From: Lithospermum erythrorhizon
Taxonomy: Eukaryota > Streptophyta > Magnoliopsida > Boraginales > Boraginaceae
Reading direction: 5' to 3'
Assembly: GCA_019722365.1 (NCBI GenBank)
Contig: JADFUC010001584.1
Coordinates: forward strand, 16,755 to 80,754
DNA: 64,000 nucleotides
Shown piece after piece: positions 36,502-47,245 of the stretch; the first letter of the stretch is position 1, and the number at the start of each line of letters is the position of its first letter. The position numbers and the translations under genes are program-made. The notes under the pieces are model-generated. The model searched no databases, was not told where the DNA came from, and saw only the letters and a list, made by a program, of their open reading frames with translations.

Positions 36502-37040
36502 TATTTATTTAATATTAATAGTGTGACGTTTTTGTGGCGCGTTGAATATTATTATATTTTATAAATTAATTATTTAATATTAAGTGTGTGACGTTATTAT
36601 GGGCGTTGATATTATTATATGGAATTTAATTATTTATTTAATATTAATAGTGTGGCGTTTTTTATGGCGTTGATATTATTATTATATTTTATAAATTAAT
36701 TAATTAATATTAATTATGTGGCGTTATTATGGCTTGATATTATTATTAATTATTTATTTGATATTAATAGTGTAGCGTTTTTATAGGCGTGTTGAATATT
36801 ATTATATTTTATAAATTAATTATTTAATATTAAGTGTGTGACGTTATTATGGCGTTGATATTATTATTATATCGATTTAATTATTTATGTAATATTAATA
36901 GTGTGACGTTTTTATGGCGTGGCTAATATTATTATATTTTATAAATTAATTAATTAATATTAATTGTGTGACGTTATTATGGCGTTGATATTATTATTAA
37001 TTATTTATTTAATATTAATAGTGTGACGTTTTTTATGGTA
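36502..37040 (+). repeat. ~125-bp tandem array, about 4.3 units
   Basis: The anchor TTATTTATTTAATATTAATA recurs (with small changes) near 36502, 36629, 36750, 36880 and 37000. Each unit holds two half-units. One has GTGTGACGTTTTTATGGCGT, the other GTGTGACGTTATTATGGCGT, separated by AT-rich sequence, so a ~62-bp repeat was probably doubled before amplification. Confidence 0.85.
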
Positions 37041-37299
37041 GCGTTGAATTATGTTATTGTCACTTTATTTAGTAAAATAAAATTATCTATAAATCATAAA
37101 TAATTTCTTTGACATAAGATAATTAACTAATTATACGGAGGTATTAAATACAAAAGAAGAAGCTAGAGGAATTATCATTGCCAAAGAAACAATTTATTCA
37201 ATAACATAATGAGTTAAATGCGTTAACATAAATTTAATGTATTACATTAATGAATTCAGAAGATATATACACCTTTCATTGCCTATCCGTTATATGCGG

Positions 37300-37410
37300 T
37301 TTAATGAAGAAATGAGGAATTGCGAATGTGGTTGTATCGTTATGTCTTCCTTTTGTTCTCGAAGTCTCGACCCGTCGGTCACTTTCTTGTGTAGTGTTGT
37401 TGAGTTCCGC
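37300..37410 (+). pseudogene. Possible GRF-type zinc-finger relic (plus strand)
   Basis: Within a 76-codon frame (37237-37467) the stretch CECGCIVMSS...DPSVTFLC fits the spacing of the GRF zinc finger (CxCG, a Ser/Thr-Trp-Thr block, NPGRRF, then Cys). The NPGRRF block is weak, with DPSVTF and only one residue before the last Cys. It is the mirror partner of the relic at 38300-38520. Confidence 0.35.
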
Positions 37411-38299
37411 GTCGAGTCCACTTCTTTTCATGGCGAGTGTTTAAATATCTATATCTTGATTTCATAATATTCTAAAAAGTGATAAAATATTCATCCAAAA
37501 AAAAAAATTACAATATGACATTTACGGCGTTTAAAACATACGATTTACAAAGCGTCACATTCTTTAAAAATACATATAATAATGTTTTAAAATATTACGA
37601 AAGAAGTAATTAAAAAGATATTAATTAGATCGTCACAAATACAAAATGCATACGATGAGTATATTCAAAATTTACACTATTTGTATTTATCTAAAAACCA
37701 GATTTAATTTATGACATTTGTGTGACGTTTGGTAATATGCGTATGCTTATACATGTCATACTGCTTAAAATATTCTAAAAATTTAATTCAGTTCATCTAT
37801 AAATATTTTAAGCGACACTGCGTTTAAGCGTCGCATGGTGAGTATATTTTAAATTGATTAAAAGATAATGAATTCATGCGTAAATATTTATCTAAAAAAC
37901 AAATTACGTGATATGGCGTGTATTGTGTGACGTTTGATAATTCTTACGCCATATACATATCTACGCTTTTAAAAATCTCATTTTTTGAAAAATACATATA
38001 AATAGATTTTAAAATAATATTACGAATAATGTTATTGTCTTTTATTTATTAAATAGAATTATGTATAAATCATAATAATTGTATTGATATAAGATAATTA
38101 ACTAATTAGCAATTTATTAAATACAAAAATGAAGCTTGAGAATTATCGTTTGCAAAACAAGTTGTTGATAACATAATGAGTTCATGCGTTAACATACAGA
38201 TTTAATGTATTACATTAGTAGACAAAATGTACAAATAAGATTCAGACCTTCAGCAAAGAATCTTGACTAATTTTTCAATTCTTGATTTCATTTCCATTT

Positions 38300-38520
38300 T
38301 GTTATATTTTAGAAGACCGAAGATAATTGTCTTTCTCTGCAATCGGTCTGACGGGATCCTTCCATTGCCACGTTCAGCCAAAAGTTGACCTCGGACATTC
38401 TGTGAATCGGCGACAGCGAATTTCTTCCGCAGTGATTGGATGACAAACTAAATCGCAGCGACACCTAACTATTTCATTTTTTATGCCCTCAAAGTTGGAA
38501 GACTTTTGAATTTGAGACAT
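38300..38520 (-). pseudogene. GRF-type zinc-finger protein relic (minus strand)
   Basis: GRF zinc fingers bind nucleic acid and are common in plant transposon-borne and orphan small proteins. From the ATG at 38518-38520 the frame reads MSQIQKSS, then IVRCRCDLVCHPIT with RRFTECP, matching CxCG...RRFxxCP. An in-frame TGA follows where the family has the last zinc Cys; the same frame then continues with TWQWKDP, matching the conserved aromatic W.W.D block. One base change therefore broke the domain. It lies 49 bp from the LTR E border. Confidence 0.6.
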
Positions 38521-38568
38521 TTTTTTAGAAAGTAATAAGATGTTTGAATAATTTAAATGAAAGAAAAA

Positions 38569-40948
38569 TGTAACGACCACGCTGAGTCGGCATGCGAGGT
38601 TAAGATGCATTATGACGCGTATCTTAGAGTCGCCCAAGCGATGGATCTGATAACAACATACCTGCTTGACATTATCAAAATAAAGCTCCTATTTCCGTCG
38701 TGGTGTTCCAACTGATGCATCCAACAAAATAACGGACAACGAGAACACAAATCAAAATACATCGTAAGGAAAGTATGACATGAGACTGCGTCGATATATG
38801 TCTGACCACTTGAGTCTCAAATACAAATTTTCAACAAAAAGAAATGACTGATGAGGACTTCTATACCGCATACCTCTTTTATGATCTCACGCGGCTTCAG
38901 CCAAAACCGCTCCTCGGCCACTGGCGATCGCTCCTAGAAACTGGGCATGAAAGCGCCCGCCCATAGAGAATAGAGAGTCGGCTATTAAGGCGAGTGAATA
39001 CAAATATATCACGATTTGGTCCCTCGTATATTTCGGGCCGATATATATATATATACAATTATTAGCAAGTTACATGATGAATAAGCGTCAAAAGTCAGAG
39101 ATATCTGCGTAGGCTCTGACCTGAGCAGCAGCATTACTCGTAATGGAAACGATCACAACACACAAAATCATCAAGCTAGAGGAATCCACTCCAAATAATA
39201 CACGTATGAATCCGCCTCCAAATAATACACATATGAGGAATCCACCTCCAAATAATACACATATGAGGAATCCGCCTCCAAATAATCGGATGAGGCCTCG
39301 CCAATCCCCTGGAGCCAGTACGCCCTCCCGATGTTCATATCGCGCCCGAACCTCCGAATCACGGGCGACCCTCGCGATATGCACGCGCTTGAGCCTCCCG
39401 GTCGAGTCACCACCGCTCATAAAATAACACATAAGCAATGTCTATGACCTTGTAGCAGCCTTTGCTTGTGCCTTGCGGCCACACACACACGATTTCATAA
39501 CATAGATTACATCAAGAAACTATCTCATGAATGTAACTTCATAATCTCAATTATGTCTGCGTACTTCATGTCATAGTTATCTCCTTAATGTCAATCAAAT
39601 CTCGATTATTTCATAATATAAATCATAAATCCACAATTTCCACGTAATATCGATCATAGCACGCACAATACACATATCAGATAGTCTCAGCAAATACATG
39701 AAAATATATAACATGATATATATATATGAAAGGTCCCATTAAATTGAGATTTGTACTCACACCAGTCCAAAAGTAATGTAATGACCTTGGCGGTCTTCGT
39801 CTTTAGATCATTTCGATTCTATTCAAAGAAATTAGATATTATAATACATTCCATAGAGTACTCTCTTAACATATATGTACCCAAGTGTTATACCGCGCGT
39901 CTCACGATTCAATTTATAAGCTGCTTACTTGAGGATTACATTCCCGAAGATTGATATCGGTATAACGTTCCGACATAACTATATTGAGATAACCGCCCAA
40001 AATCTAGGTATTCGTCATCCTTAATTACTCAATGATAACCTCTAGCTTACATTCTAAACAACCCGGTAATCAATTGACAACTAATTAATCCATTAAATCT
40101 GACCTCGATTGATCACGAAAGCTATCTAGAACTTTCCCAAACTTTGCCATGCAAATTCTCACACTATCATGCTCCGAAAGCAAATAATTACATAAAAGCA
40201 ACCGTATTAAAGTCGCTTTACTTATTACCCAATTTTAATGTCAATTTAAGAAAAGTCAATAAAAGTCAACATACTTAACACACCTTTCCCCAACCCAGTA
40301 ACTACTGAAAATCATCATTAAATCTCGCGATACTCGAGATAACATTTCTATACCATTATAATTTCAAGATCTAAAGTCAACAGCGTTCATAAAGTCAACT
40401 CTTCAAAAACTCAAGAGAAATACTCCAAAATATTTGAACTTTCTTACCTCAGCGTGAAAGAGAATGTCTCTGGGGAATCTCTCAGAAAATTTTAGGGCCA
40501 AAATTTCATACGAATTTGGAAAGAAAATTGAAAGAACAAAATCAAGGAAAATGGTGGAGAAAATTCGGCCCCGAGAGGAGGGAGAAAGAGGATGAGTTTG
40601 TGTTTGAATAATCTTGAAGGTGATGGGATGATTAAAAAAGTGTCACCGTGAGGTCGCGCCCCAAAAATATCTTAATTGGGCTACGACCTGGATTCGGTTT
40701 TCGAACGATTTAAATACCGATTTAACAACACCCAAGCTACAATATAAGCTTTTTAACTTCTAATCCCCCAAATAATATTATACACGCTCGATTACAACTT
40801 TAAAATCTTAAATACCAAATCATGTGCTATCAGCCGTCGATTAAATGCATATCTCAACGATTCAACTTGAAAATTTCGATTTCTCCTCGAAATACTCCGC
40901 TGGCAACTAGTATCTTATTTCATAATAATATCACAGACGGGTTATCCA
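38569..40948 (-). repeat. Ty3/gypsy LTR E (minus strand)
   Basis: About 2.38 kb, plus-strand start TGTAACGACCACG and end GGGTTATCCA. It is homologous along its length to the LTR at 47246-49614. A leader block TTCGGCCCCGAGAGG and donor-like CTGAG|GTAAGAAAG (minus strand, GT at 40446-40447) are present. A 30-bp minisatellite lies at 39181-39286. No primer-binding site or polypurine tract adjoins it; it sits in the CACTA-like element like a solo LTR. Confidence 0.8.
39181..39286 (-). repeat. 30-bp minisatellite in LTR E
   Basis: Four units (anchors near 39182, 39208, 39238 and 39268; spacing 26-30 bp) with CCTCCAAATAATACACATAT. Lies 1.66-1.77 kb from the LTR start. An accidental open frame across it repeats NNTHMRNPPP. 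Confidence 0.9.
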
Positions 40949-42416
40949 CAAAAATCAAAGTCACATTGAAAAGCGTGTATGGCGTTAATAGAGAAGCACC
41001 TACCGGCGTAGGGGAAAATGAAATTTCAAATGCGGTGACATGTGTATGGCGTTAAGTAATATTTATTTATATAATTTATCTATTTTAACCTTACGTACCA
41101 AAAGAAAGCCACGCGTGTCCGCCATAAGCGTCGCACGTAGCCCGCCCCTAATTAGTGAAACCAATTCCACCGAAACCAAAACCAGCTTGAAATCATTTCC
41201 ACGCTGGCCTTGTAGTACCAGCAGCGCCTCACTCCTCTTGCGTCGGCCGCCTACGGCGCTACTTGGCCCAGCCCCACTTCATCGGCCTCCCCCTCCCCGC
41301 CCCCTTTGCCGTACCAGCGGCCCGCTTGCATGGTACCAGCCGTAGCGCCACTGCTTGCATCCGGCGCTACGAGGCCACTTGACCTACCCGACACATTTCA
41401 GAAAAAAGTGTGGCATTATCTTAAAAAGTCAAGCCCATAAACATCGTGTAGTTTTTGTGTTGTAAGTTATAGCGAGTAATGCATGTTGATTTATTGTAAG
41501 TATATATTTCTTGAATTGTTTGACTTTTTTGTTTGACTTTTTTGTGTTGTAAATCTAATTTTTTGAAAAAAACATGTTTGTTATTTACTTGTTTTGAAAG
41601 GAGTAAAGAAGGAGTTTGTGTAAATATGTTTGTTATTTATTTGTTTGAAAAATAAATATTTGATTTTTGTTTGATTTTAGTAAATCTGATTTTTCGTTTG
41701 ATTTGTAAATATGTTAATGTGAGTAAGTATGTGATTTAGTTTGCATTTTAGGAAGTAAAAAGTTTGCATTTTAGTTTGCTAACGTTTCAAAAGTTGGAGT
41801 GTTTTGAATGAACAGTTTGTAGATGCGTTGTAGAAGAGGAGGTAAACGGGATAAGTGGCCCGGAGGCACATATCATCTTTCGTACGAATATAAAATGGAA
41901 CAACATAAAAAGAACCAAGGTCGTGGTAAACATTTGAAAGGCGTTGATAGAGAGCCTTGATGTCTAGAATCTGTGATCTGATCCCGGCTGACCGGCGCCA
42001 CTTGTCTACGCTGTTAAGTAGCCGTCGTGATGGATCAATATTACGGGAATGCGAGCAGGCAAATGTTGAGACCTTTATGAGGAATAGTATCATTGCTGAA
42101 ATTGATACTCCGCTATATGCCGAGATAGATGCACTAGATAGGCGGTCAGGAGGTGGAAGCCATCGTATGCGTAGTGCTTGATTGGCTTCGAGAAGCGATG
42201 AGATGCCGGAAGAAGCGGAAACATATCGTCCATCCAGCCGCGAAGCCAATTCTGTGGTTCGCGGTGAAGGTTCAGAAGCTACGCAAGTACCTCGAGGACA
42301 TGCCAGACCACGCCACGGCTAACTCCCGGCAGAATAAACCGAGGGATATGTCATTACATGGGCGAGTAAGTATTCAAATAATAATTCTTGTATAATAATG
42401 TATTATACATAAATAA
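40949..42416 (+). mobile_element. CACTA-like continuation, duplicated segment X (copy 1)
   Basis: Resumes the GTGTATGGCGTTA words after LTR E, then has a GC-rich part (41150-41380), a T-rich part (41460-41750) with repeated TGTTATTTATTTGTTTGAAA, and an open stretch at 41814-41944 whose plus-strand reading contains RGGKRDKWPGGTYH and HKKNQGRGKHLKG before a stop. The minus strand is also open (41779-42249, 156 codons). Neither product is recognised. A donor-like GGCGA|GTAAGTATT is at 42361-42374. It is homologous to 49615-51060. Confidence 0.55.
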
Positions 42417-42660
42417 CTATCTTGTATTGGCTTGCTTCAATGCGCCCCGTACCAGCTCGCTTTCAACCTCATAGAAATAGTATACTACATATATTATAGT
42501 ACAAAGTTTAGAAGCCCAACATACGCTTGAAAGATGTGAATCTTGGTTTCGACATCCTCCTACAGATTTCAACTTCCTCCACTCGTTGATTTCGCGAAAC
42601 ACGCCCTTCAAAGCTTGCTTGACTTTATTCCGCGACCTTTTTCGCCACGATCAAAAATTT

Positions 42661-43811
42661 TCAACTTTGGTTTCTCTTCATACGTAAGATCCTCTCCGAG
42701 CTCCATTTGGTTGTGACTACAGATATGGGATTAGGTAAAGGATATCTTCCACCAAGCATGACACATGAAGCATTATGAATTAAATCGATCTTTGGAAGCG
42801 ATGCCCGAGCGATAGGCCAGGACCAACTGCGCCTTGATCTCATACGGGCCAGGTATATCTTGGGCTCAACTTTCCCCTCTCTTTCCCGAATCTCAGCCTT
42901 TTTCCATGGGGATATTCTCAAGAATACTGTCGCGATTTCAAAGTTTAAATCCGCCCGGCGGCCGATGCGCATACATCTTTGCTATCTTGCGCCCCGGCTT
43001 TGAGTGTTCTTTGTATCAATTTTATTCTCTCTGCGATCTTCCTGACTTCGAACCATACACTTTTATCCCCGGCCGTTTCCAGTGGCCCGGAGTCTACATT
43101 TCTGCCATTACAATGCTTGAATGGTGGCATCAATCTTGGCGTGAAGCTATTGTACTATACAGAAACTCCGTTTTAGAGCGATTCATCGTCAATTCCGGAA
43201 AAATTCAACCTGCTTGAGGCCCACTTGACATATCCTCCGATGTTTGAATTGTTCTCTACATTGCCATCGTGGATGAAATGATGTATAAAATTGACCACCG
43301 TCCCATCGACTTCTTGAAATCCTTTCCAAAATGCGGAGGTGAATCTAGCGTCACCGATCGATACAATGAATCGCGGCAGCTCCCGTGCAATCGCACAACT
43401 TGATCCACATCTGACCTGCCATTGCTGGGAGTGAAAGCTTAATTGGTAAGAAATGGTAGAGATTTCGATAGTGCATCCACTATGACGATGCCGTCATTAA
43501 TACCGGCGTCCTCGGAAGTCAAAAGCAAAGTCCATCGTAATAGCCAACCAGTCACTCTGGAATAGGAAGGGTTACGATAGCCCGTGAGTCGGTGTTCTAT
43601 GCTTAACTTTCTTGTAGTCGGACATTTATTGATATTCGGCCAATTTCCTGCTTCGTGATGGGCCGCTGTCACAACAACTTTTAAGTCTCACATACGTCTT
43701 TGTACCACCGGGATGCATCTTTGTATGGGCGTTATGAGCCTCGTCAAAATCTCCTTTTGACTCCGAGGAATAAGGAGCGAATAATCTAAATGCGTTGTAG
43801 AGCTCCGTCAC
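42661..43811 (-). pseudogene. Element G integrase region
   Basis: Right to left: an H2C2-type zinc region with HTKMHPGGTKTY (about 43690-43740), the core with NINKCPTTRKLSIEHR, then TMDFAF-like and IVIVDALSKSLPFL (43440-43480), and the C-terminal domain with FEVRKIAERIKLIQ (about 43030), FLRISPWKK (about 42905) and DLIHNASCVMLGG (about 42755-42790), where the family has IH.VFHVS. Each block lies in a different frame from the next. Confidence 0.8.
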
Positions 43812-43980
43812 CGCCTGGTAGTCTGGCTTCCATTTCTTGACTTTATTATTTTGTAATTTCTCGTCTTTTTTCTTTCACTCCGGTATTCGATCACTTGGGG
43901 GCAGTCGAACCCTTATTTGTGCTTAGCAGAGCCACCGTCGACTCCGGCAAATTAACGCCCAAGTTAAGCTTCGTTTCATT

Positions 43981-44310
43981 TTAATGGCTCCTTAATCTTT
44001 CCTTCCGACTGGCGTCGACTACTACGCTCATTTCCGGGGATGATACTGATAAGAAACATCCATAATATTTGATAAACTCCATCCGCGCCATTTTCAGTTG
44101 AATCTCTGCGTTGGGAGGTATTTCAAACTTTGTGATCATTAAAAATTTTGCAGAATGCGCCCGTACAAATAATACTCGAATCTTAAAGATGCGAACCTGA
44201 TAGCGGTAGCTCAAATCGTGTGTTGGATAGTTTTTCATGATTTCTCGAGGCTGTCGCGTGCATGCGCTACGCTTACCATGTTGCGTTAACACTTTTAGCA
44301 TCGACCCCAC
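43981..44310 (-). pseudogene. Element G RNase H region
   Basis: Recognisable blocks are QHGKRSACTRQ, then EIMKNYPTHDL, MEFIKYYGCF and VVVDASRKE. They match the retroviral-type RNase H region that ends in a VVADALSRKE-like motif in gypsy elements. Substitutions between the blocks look like short frameshifts. Confidence 0.8.
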
Positions 44311-44699
44311 GATGGCGGCCAGCGTCGGCTATACGACATAGCCATCACGTCACGGCGGAAAATTAAATGCGGCGCGGTGAGTGATTTCTTTCAACTCGTT
44401 TGAGCGCGTTCGCGATCACAAATTTCAACAAATGGAACTCGCACTACAGTCAACTTTAAGTCATGGGTGTGCTTGATAATTGAGAAGTCTTGTATAAATC
44501 TCCGATAGTATCGGCCCAGACCGGAAAACTCCGTATTTCGGTAACAGCAGTGGGTGCGTTCCAATTAAATCACGGCTTGACTGCTTTTGAGGATCAGCAA
44601 CATACCTACTCACACAGCGAAATCCACTGTGGCCCAGCGCACTTTCTCAGCAAAATTCACACTTGGAAAATTTAGCATACGATTCATTTTTTCCTCAGA

Positions 44700-45210
44700 A
44701 AGTCTATATGATCACCGAGTGTTCTTAAATGCTCTCCACTGTTGCAGATATATCAAAATGTCGTCAATGAACACCACCACAAATTTATCCAAGTAAGTGC
44801 GGAACACCCGATTCATAAGGTCCATAAATGCGGCAGGGGCATTCGTCAATCCAAATGGCATCACCAAAAACTCGTAGTGCCCATATCTTGTTCTAAAAGC
44901 TGACTTTGATACATCATCCTCCTTAATCCTCAATTGATGGTAGCCTGACCTCAAGTCAATCTTAGAAAATACGGGCATCCGCTTGATTGATCAAGCGGAT
45001 CATCAATCTGAGCGGATGCTCGATTCTTAATGGTTACTTTGTTACATTTGTCTATAATCGTCTGGCGACCTCAAAGATCCGTCCTTCTTAGCAGCCGAAT
45101 AACAGAAGACTCCACAAAGGTGAAGCTACTTGGTCGAATGAATCCTTTATCCAACAATTCCTGCTGATTGCGTTTTCAACTCCTTGACTCAAGTAGGGCA
45201 CCGTTTCTAT
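44700..45210 (-). pseudogene. Element G reverse transcriptase region
   Basis: The best-preserved pol stretch (44712-44978) contains [37 protein letters not shown] and the catalytic [10 protein letters not shown]. Upstream, at about 45028-45096, KKDGSLR and a degraded CIDYR block are readable in another frame. The catalytic Asp pair is intact, but the frame is broken on both sides. Confidence 0.9.
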
Positions 45211-45749
45211 AAGGTGCCATAGAAATCGGGTAGTACCGGGAATCGATTCTCAAACTCCACCTCGCCTTGAGAGAAGTCAGAGCAATTCTCGGAAGCCACG
45301 TATCAACATCTTTCTACCATGACATGCACCTCTTTCAAATCAACCTTCTCTTTGCTTGTGTAAACAACATGGGCAAGATAAGCAATACATCAACTTCTCG
45401 ACATCTTATGGGCAGCAAAGTGAGAAATGAGACAAGAGGAAAGTTTTTCTATCGCCTAGGAAGAAGATCTTAGATCTACCCGGGGACTAGATATTTAATC
45501 TTCTTAAGATGACAATCTATCCTTTGCATGATGTTTCCCCGACCAATCCATTTCAGGAATAAGATCAAAATCATTCATCTCAAAAGGTAATAAATACATC
45601 TCCAGGACATTGATTTCCGATCCTTATGGGACAATTTCTAAGTACACTTATCAATCTTAGAGACTCTCACTTTAGGGGTTAAATTAAGTGGAATAGAAAA
45701 GAATTTCTCGAGTTTTAGGAATCTGTTGGAGAATTTGAGAGATATAAAG

Positions 45750-45790
45750 GAATATGAGTAGCTCCGGAATCAAACAAGACTTGCTTCCAA
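45750..45790 (-). pseudogene. Element G aspartic protease active site
   Basis: On the minus strand the sequence encodes VLFDSGATH, the active-site signature of gypsy pepsin-like proteases. The surrounding frame is short and interrupted. Confidence 0.65.
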
Positions 45791-46019
45791 CCAGCACGTA
45801 AATGTAGAGTACACATGACCTGCAGAGAATCCGAGCTTAACTATTTGAGTAGCGCAAATATCGCCGCGACTAGTTCGGCGCCCGTCTGTCAGGTCACGGT
45901 GACGCTACTTTACTGACTACTCCCAGCTCAGCCAAGCTTCCTACATTAGATCGACCTCACTTTGACTTCCTTGATAAACTGCAAACAAATGTCTTTAGCG
46001 CTCCAGCTAACAACTACGT

Positions 46020-46600
46020 CTGCAGGGACAATCGGTGATGTGTGCCGCTTCACGTAGCATCGATAGCAAACCACCGCTACATGCCGGCATTCCCGCTGAC
46101 TCATGACCGGTTTACGCGAAAGCGGAAACACCCGTAGTCACTCTGCCTCCTCATTACCCTAAAGTTCCCAGGACCGATTAAAGACACAGGCATAAAGCAG
46201 TAATGCTTGAATTGAGAATTGGCAACGGGAGGCGCTAAGCGACTCTGCATGGCAGCCACTTATTTGTGATGGGCGTCCACGAAACCCCCGGAGAACTTCG
46301 TGACCGGCCATCTTGGAAGCATCCTTATCTTCCTCTTTTTCTCCCCGCTCTTTGAATGACTCGGCCAAAATCCATACATAAGGCGTCGTTCTTAGCTCAT
46401 GGAAAGTTGTATAATTTTTGAGTGATAACACAGTGCGAATCTCATGTCATTCAGGTCTGAACCTCTCGATCCTGCTTCCACCATTAGGATTCACCTGGGA
46501 AGTGACGGCGAGATCAGCGAATCTTTTCTCGTAGTCATTTATCTTTCTTTTGCCCTTCTTTATTTGGATCAATTACCTACTCGACATATGCGCTTTGAAG
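46020..46600 (-). pseudogene. Element G gag region with zinc knuckle
   Basis: KGKRKINDYEKRFADL (46515-46560) and VLSLKNYTTFHEL (about 46390-46430) match the retrotransposon gag domain. A zinc knuckle with CYRC and, after a one-base shift, AHITDCP is at about 46030-46075. An in-frame stop lies in the gag domain. Confidence 0.75.
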
Positions 46601-47228
46601 ACAAAAGCTCCACCGAAATAATTCCCTTGTGGTGATCCTTGACAGGTGTCCGCTTGTGCATGATCAAAGATACGTGTACATTCTCCACGCTGATCTCGAG
46701 CTCAGCGGAGTGGAATGCATGGGCTGCCCGAATATGGTCGCCAACTCCCGGTAACTCCGTAGGCTCGGAATATACTCTTAGTCTCGAATGAACTCTAATG
46801 CCTGGATAGGAGAATCGGCTCAGCGAGCCGAGGCGGGTCAGCTCCGAGCGGTCAAATAGGCTTTACTACGTAACTCCGCTCGCCTTGGCCCGGCGGGAGA
46901 CTACATACCGTCTCCACCAACATTTATCCCGGAATCCACGTGGCCCGTGCCCCAGAGCTGTCAGCTACCAGCAATCTTTGTCCACATTTGCGACTCTGGC
47001 GGCTTCTACCCTTTCGCGCTCTACCGCTGGCCTCTCGCGAGGCTCTCTCGGCTGGCCGCTGTACCCTGCAGCGAAGCAGAGACTGCGTGGCGGCATCACC
47101 GGCAGGTCTATAAAATAACGAAAGGAAGGATCGAGACCCCACAAGAAAATTCCCATATCGACAACTCACAACAACTATCGACCTAGGCGCGTAACTTGTA
47201 GCTGACACCGCTTAAGACCACAGACCTA

Positions 47229-47245
47229 AGCTCACGATGCAGGTA
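47229..47245 (-). other. Primer-binding site of element G (degraded)
   Basis: Plus-strand AAGCTCACGATGCAGGTAT precedes the LTR start. It corresponds to the reverse complement of TGGTATC...GAGCTTAGG, the initiator-Met tRNA site, with an internal change. Confidence 0.55.

Larger units (their letters stand above)
34386..38568 (+). mobile_element. CACTA-like DNA transposon, left part
   Basis: Starts CAACTACTAGAAAA, one base longer than the CACTACTAGAAAA end common in plant CACTA elements. Dense subterminal words GTGACAT and GTGTGGCGTT follow from 34409 onward. It contains a tandem array (36502-37040), GRF-type zinc-finger relics on both strands and an unidentified minus-strand frame. It is interrupted at 38568 by LTR E, and the same words (GTGTATGGCGTTA) resume just after it. 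No transposase domain or second terminus was identified, so the class call rests on the terminus and subterminal repeats. Confidence 0.6.
42417..47245 (-). pseudogene. Ty3/gypsy gag-pol body of element G (broken)
   Basis: Minus-strand order from right to left: primer-binding site, gag, zinc knuckle, protease, reverse transcriptase, RNase H, integrase and integrase C-terminus. This is the Ty3/gypsy order; the primer site and the C-terminal integrase sequence suggest a chromovirus of the Tekay group, though no chromodomain is visible. Frameshifts and stops occur in every domain, so no polyprotein can be made. After the integrase end (about 42500) the expected 3' LTR is absent; segment X follows directly at about 42416. 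The 5' LTR at 47246-49614 belongs to it. Confidence 0.88.

Noticed and set aside
39088..39438. Repeat protein with NNTHMRNPPP units (plus) or YYLEADSS-like units (minus)
   Set aside because: The frames are by-products of the 30-bp minisatellite in LTR E; they break in the homologous array at 47856-47963.
44985..45010. Palindrome CCGCTTGATTGATCAAGCGG as an operator or hairpin
   Set aside because: It falls in the reverse-transcriptase relic, and the surrounding bases align with the normal RT coding sequence there; the symmetry is probably accidental.
46885..47208. Overlapping open frames on both strands as genes
   Set aside because: The area is GC-rich and lies in the degraded 5' gag region of element G; frames on both strands overlap and none shows a domain.
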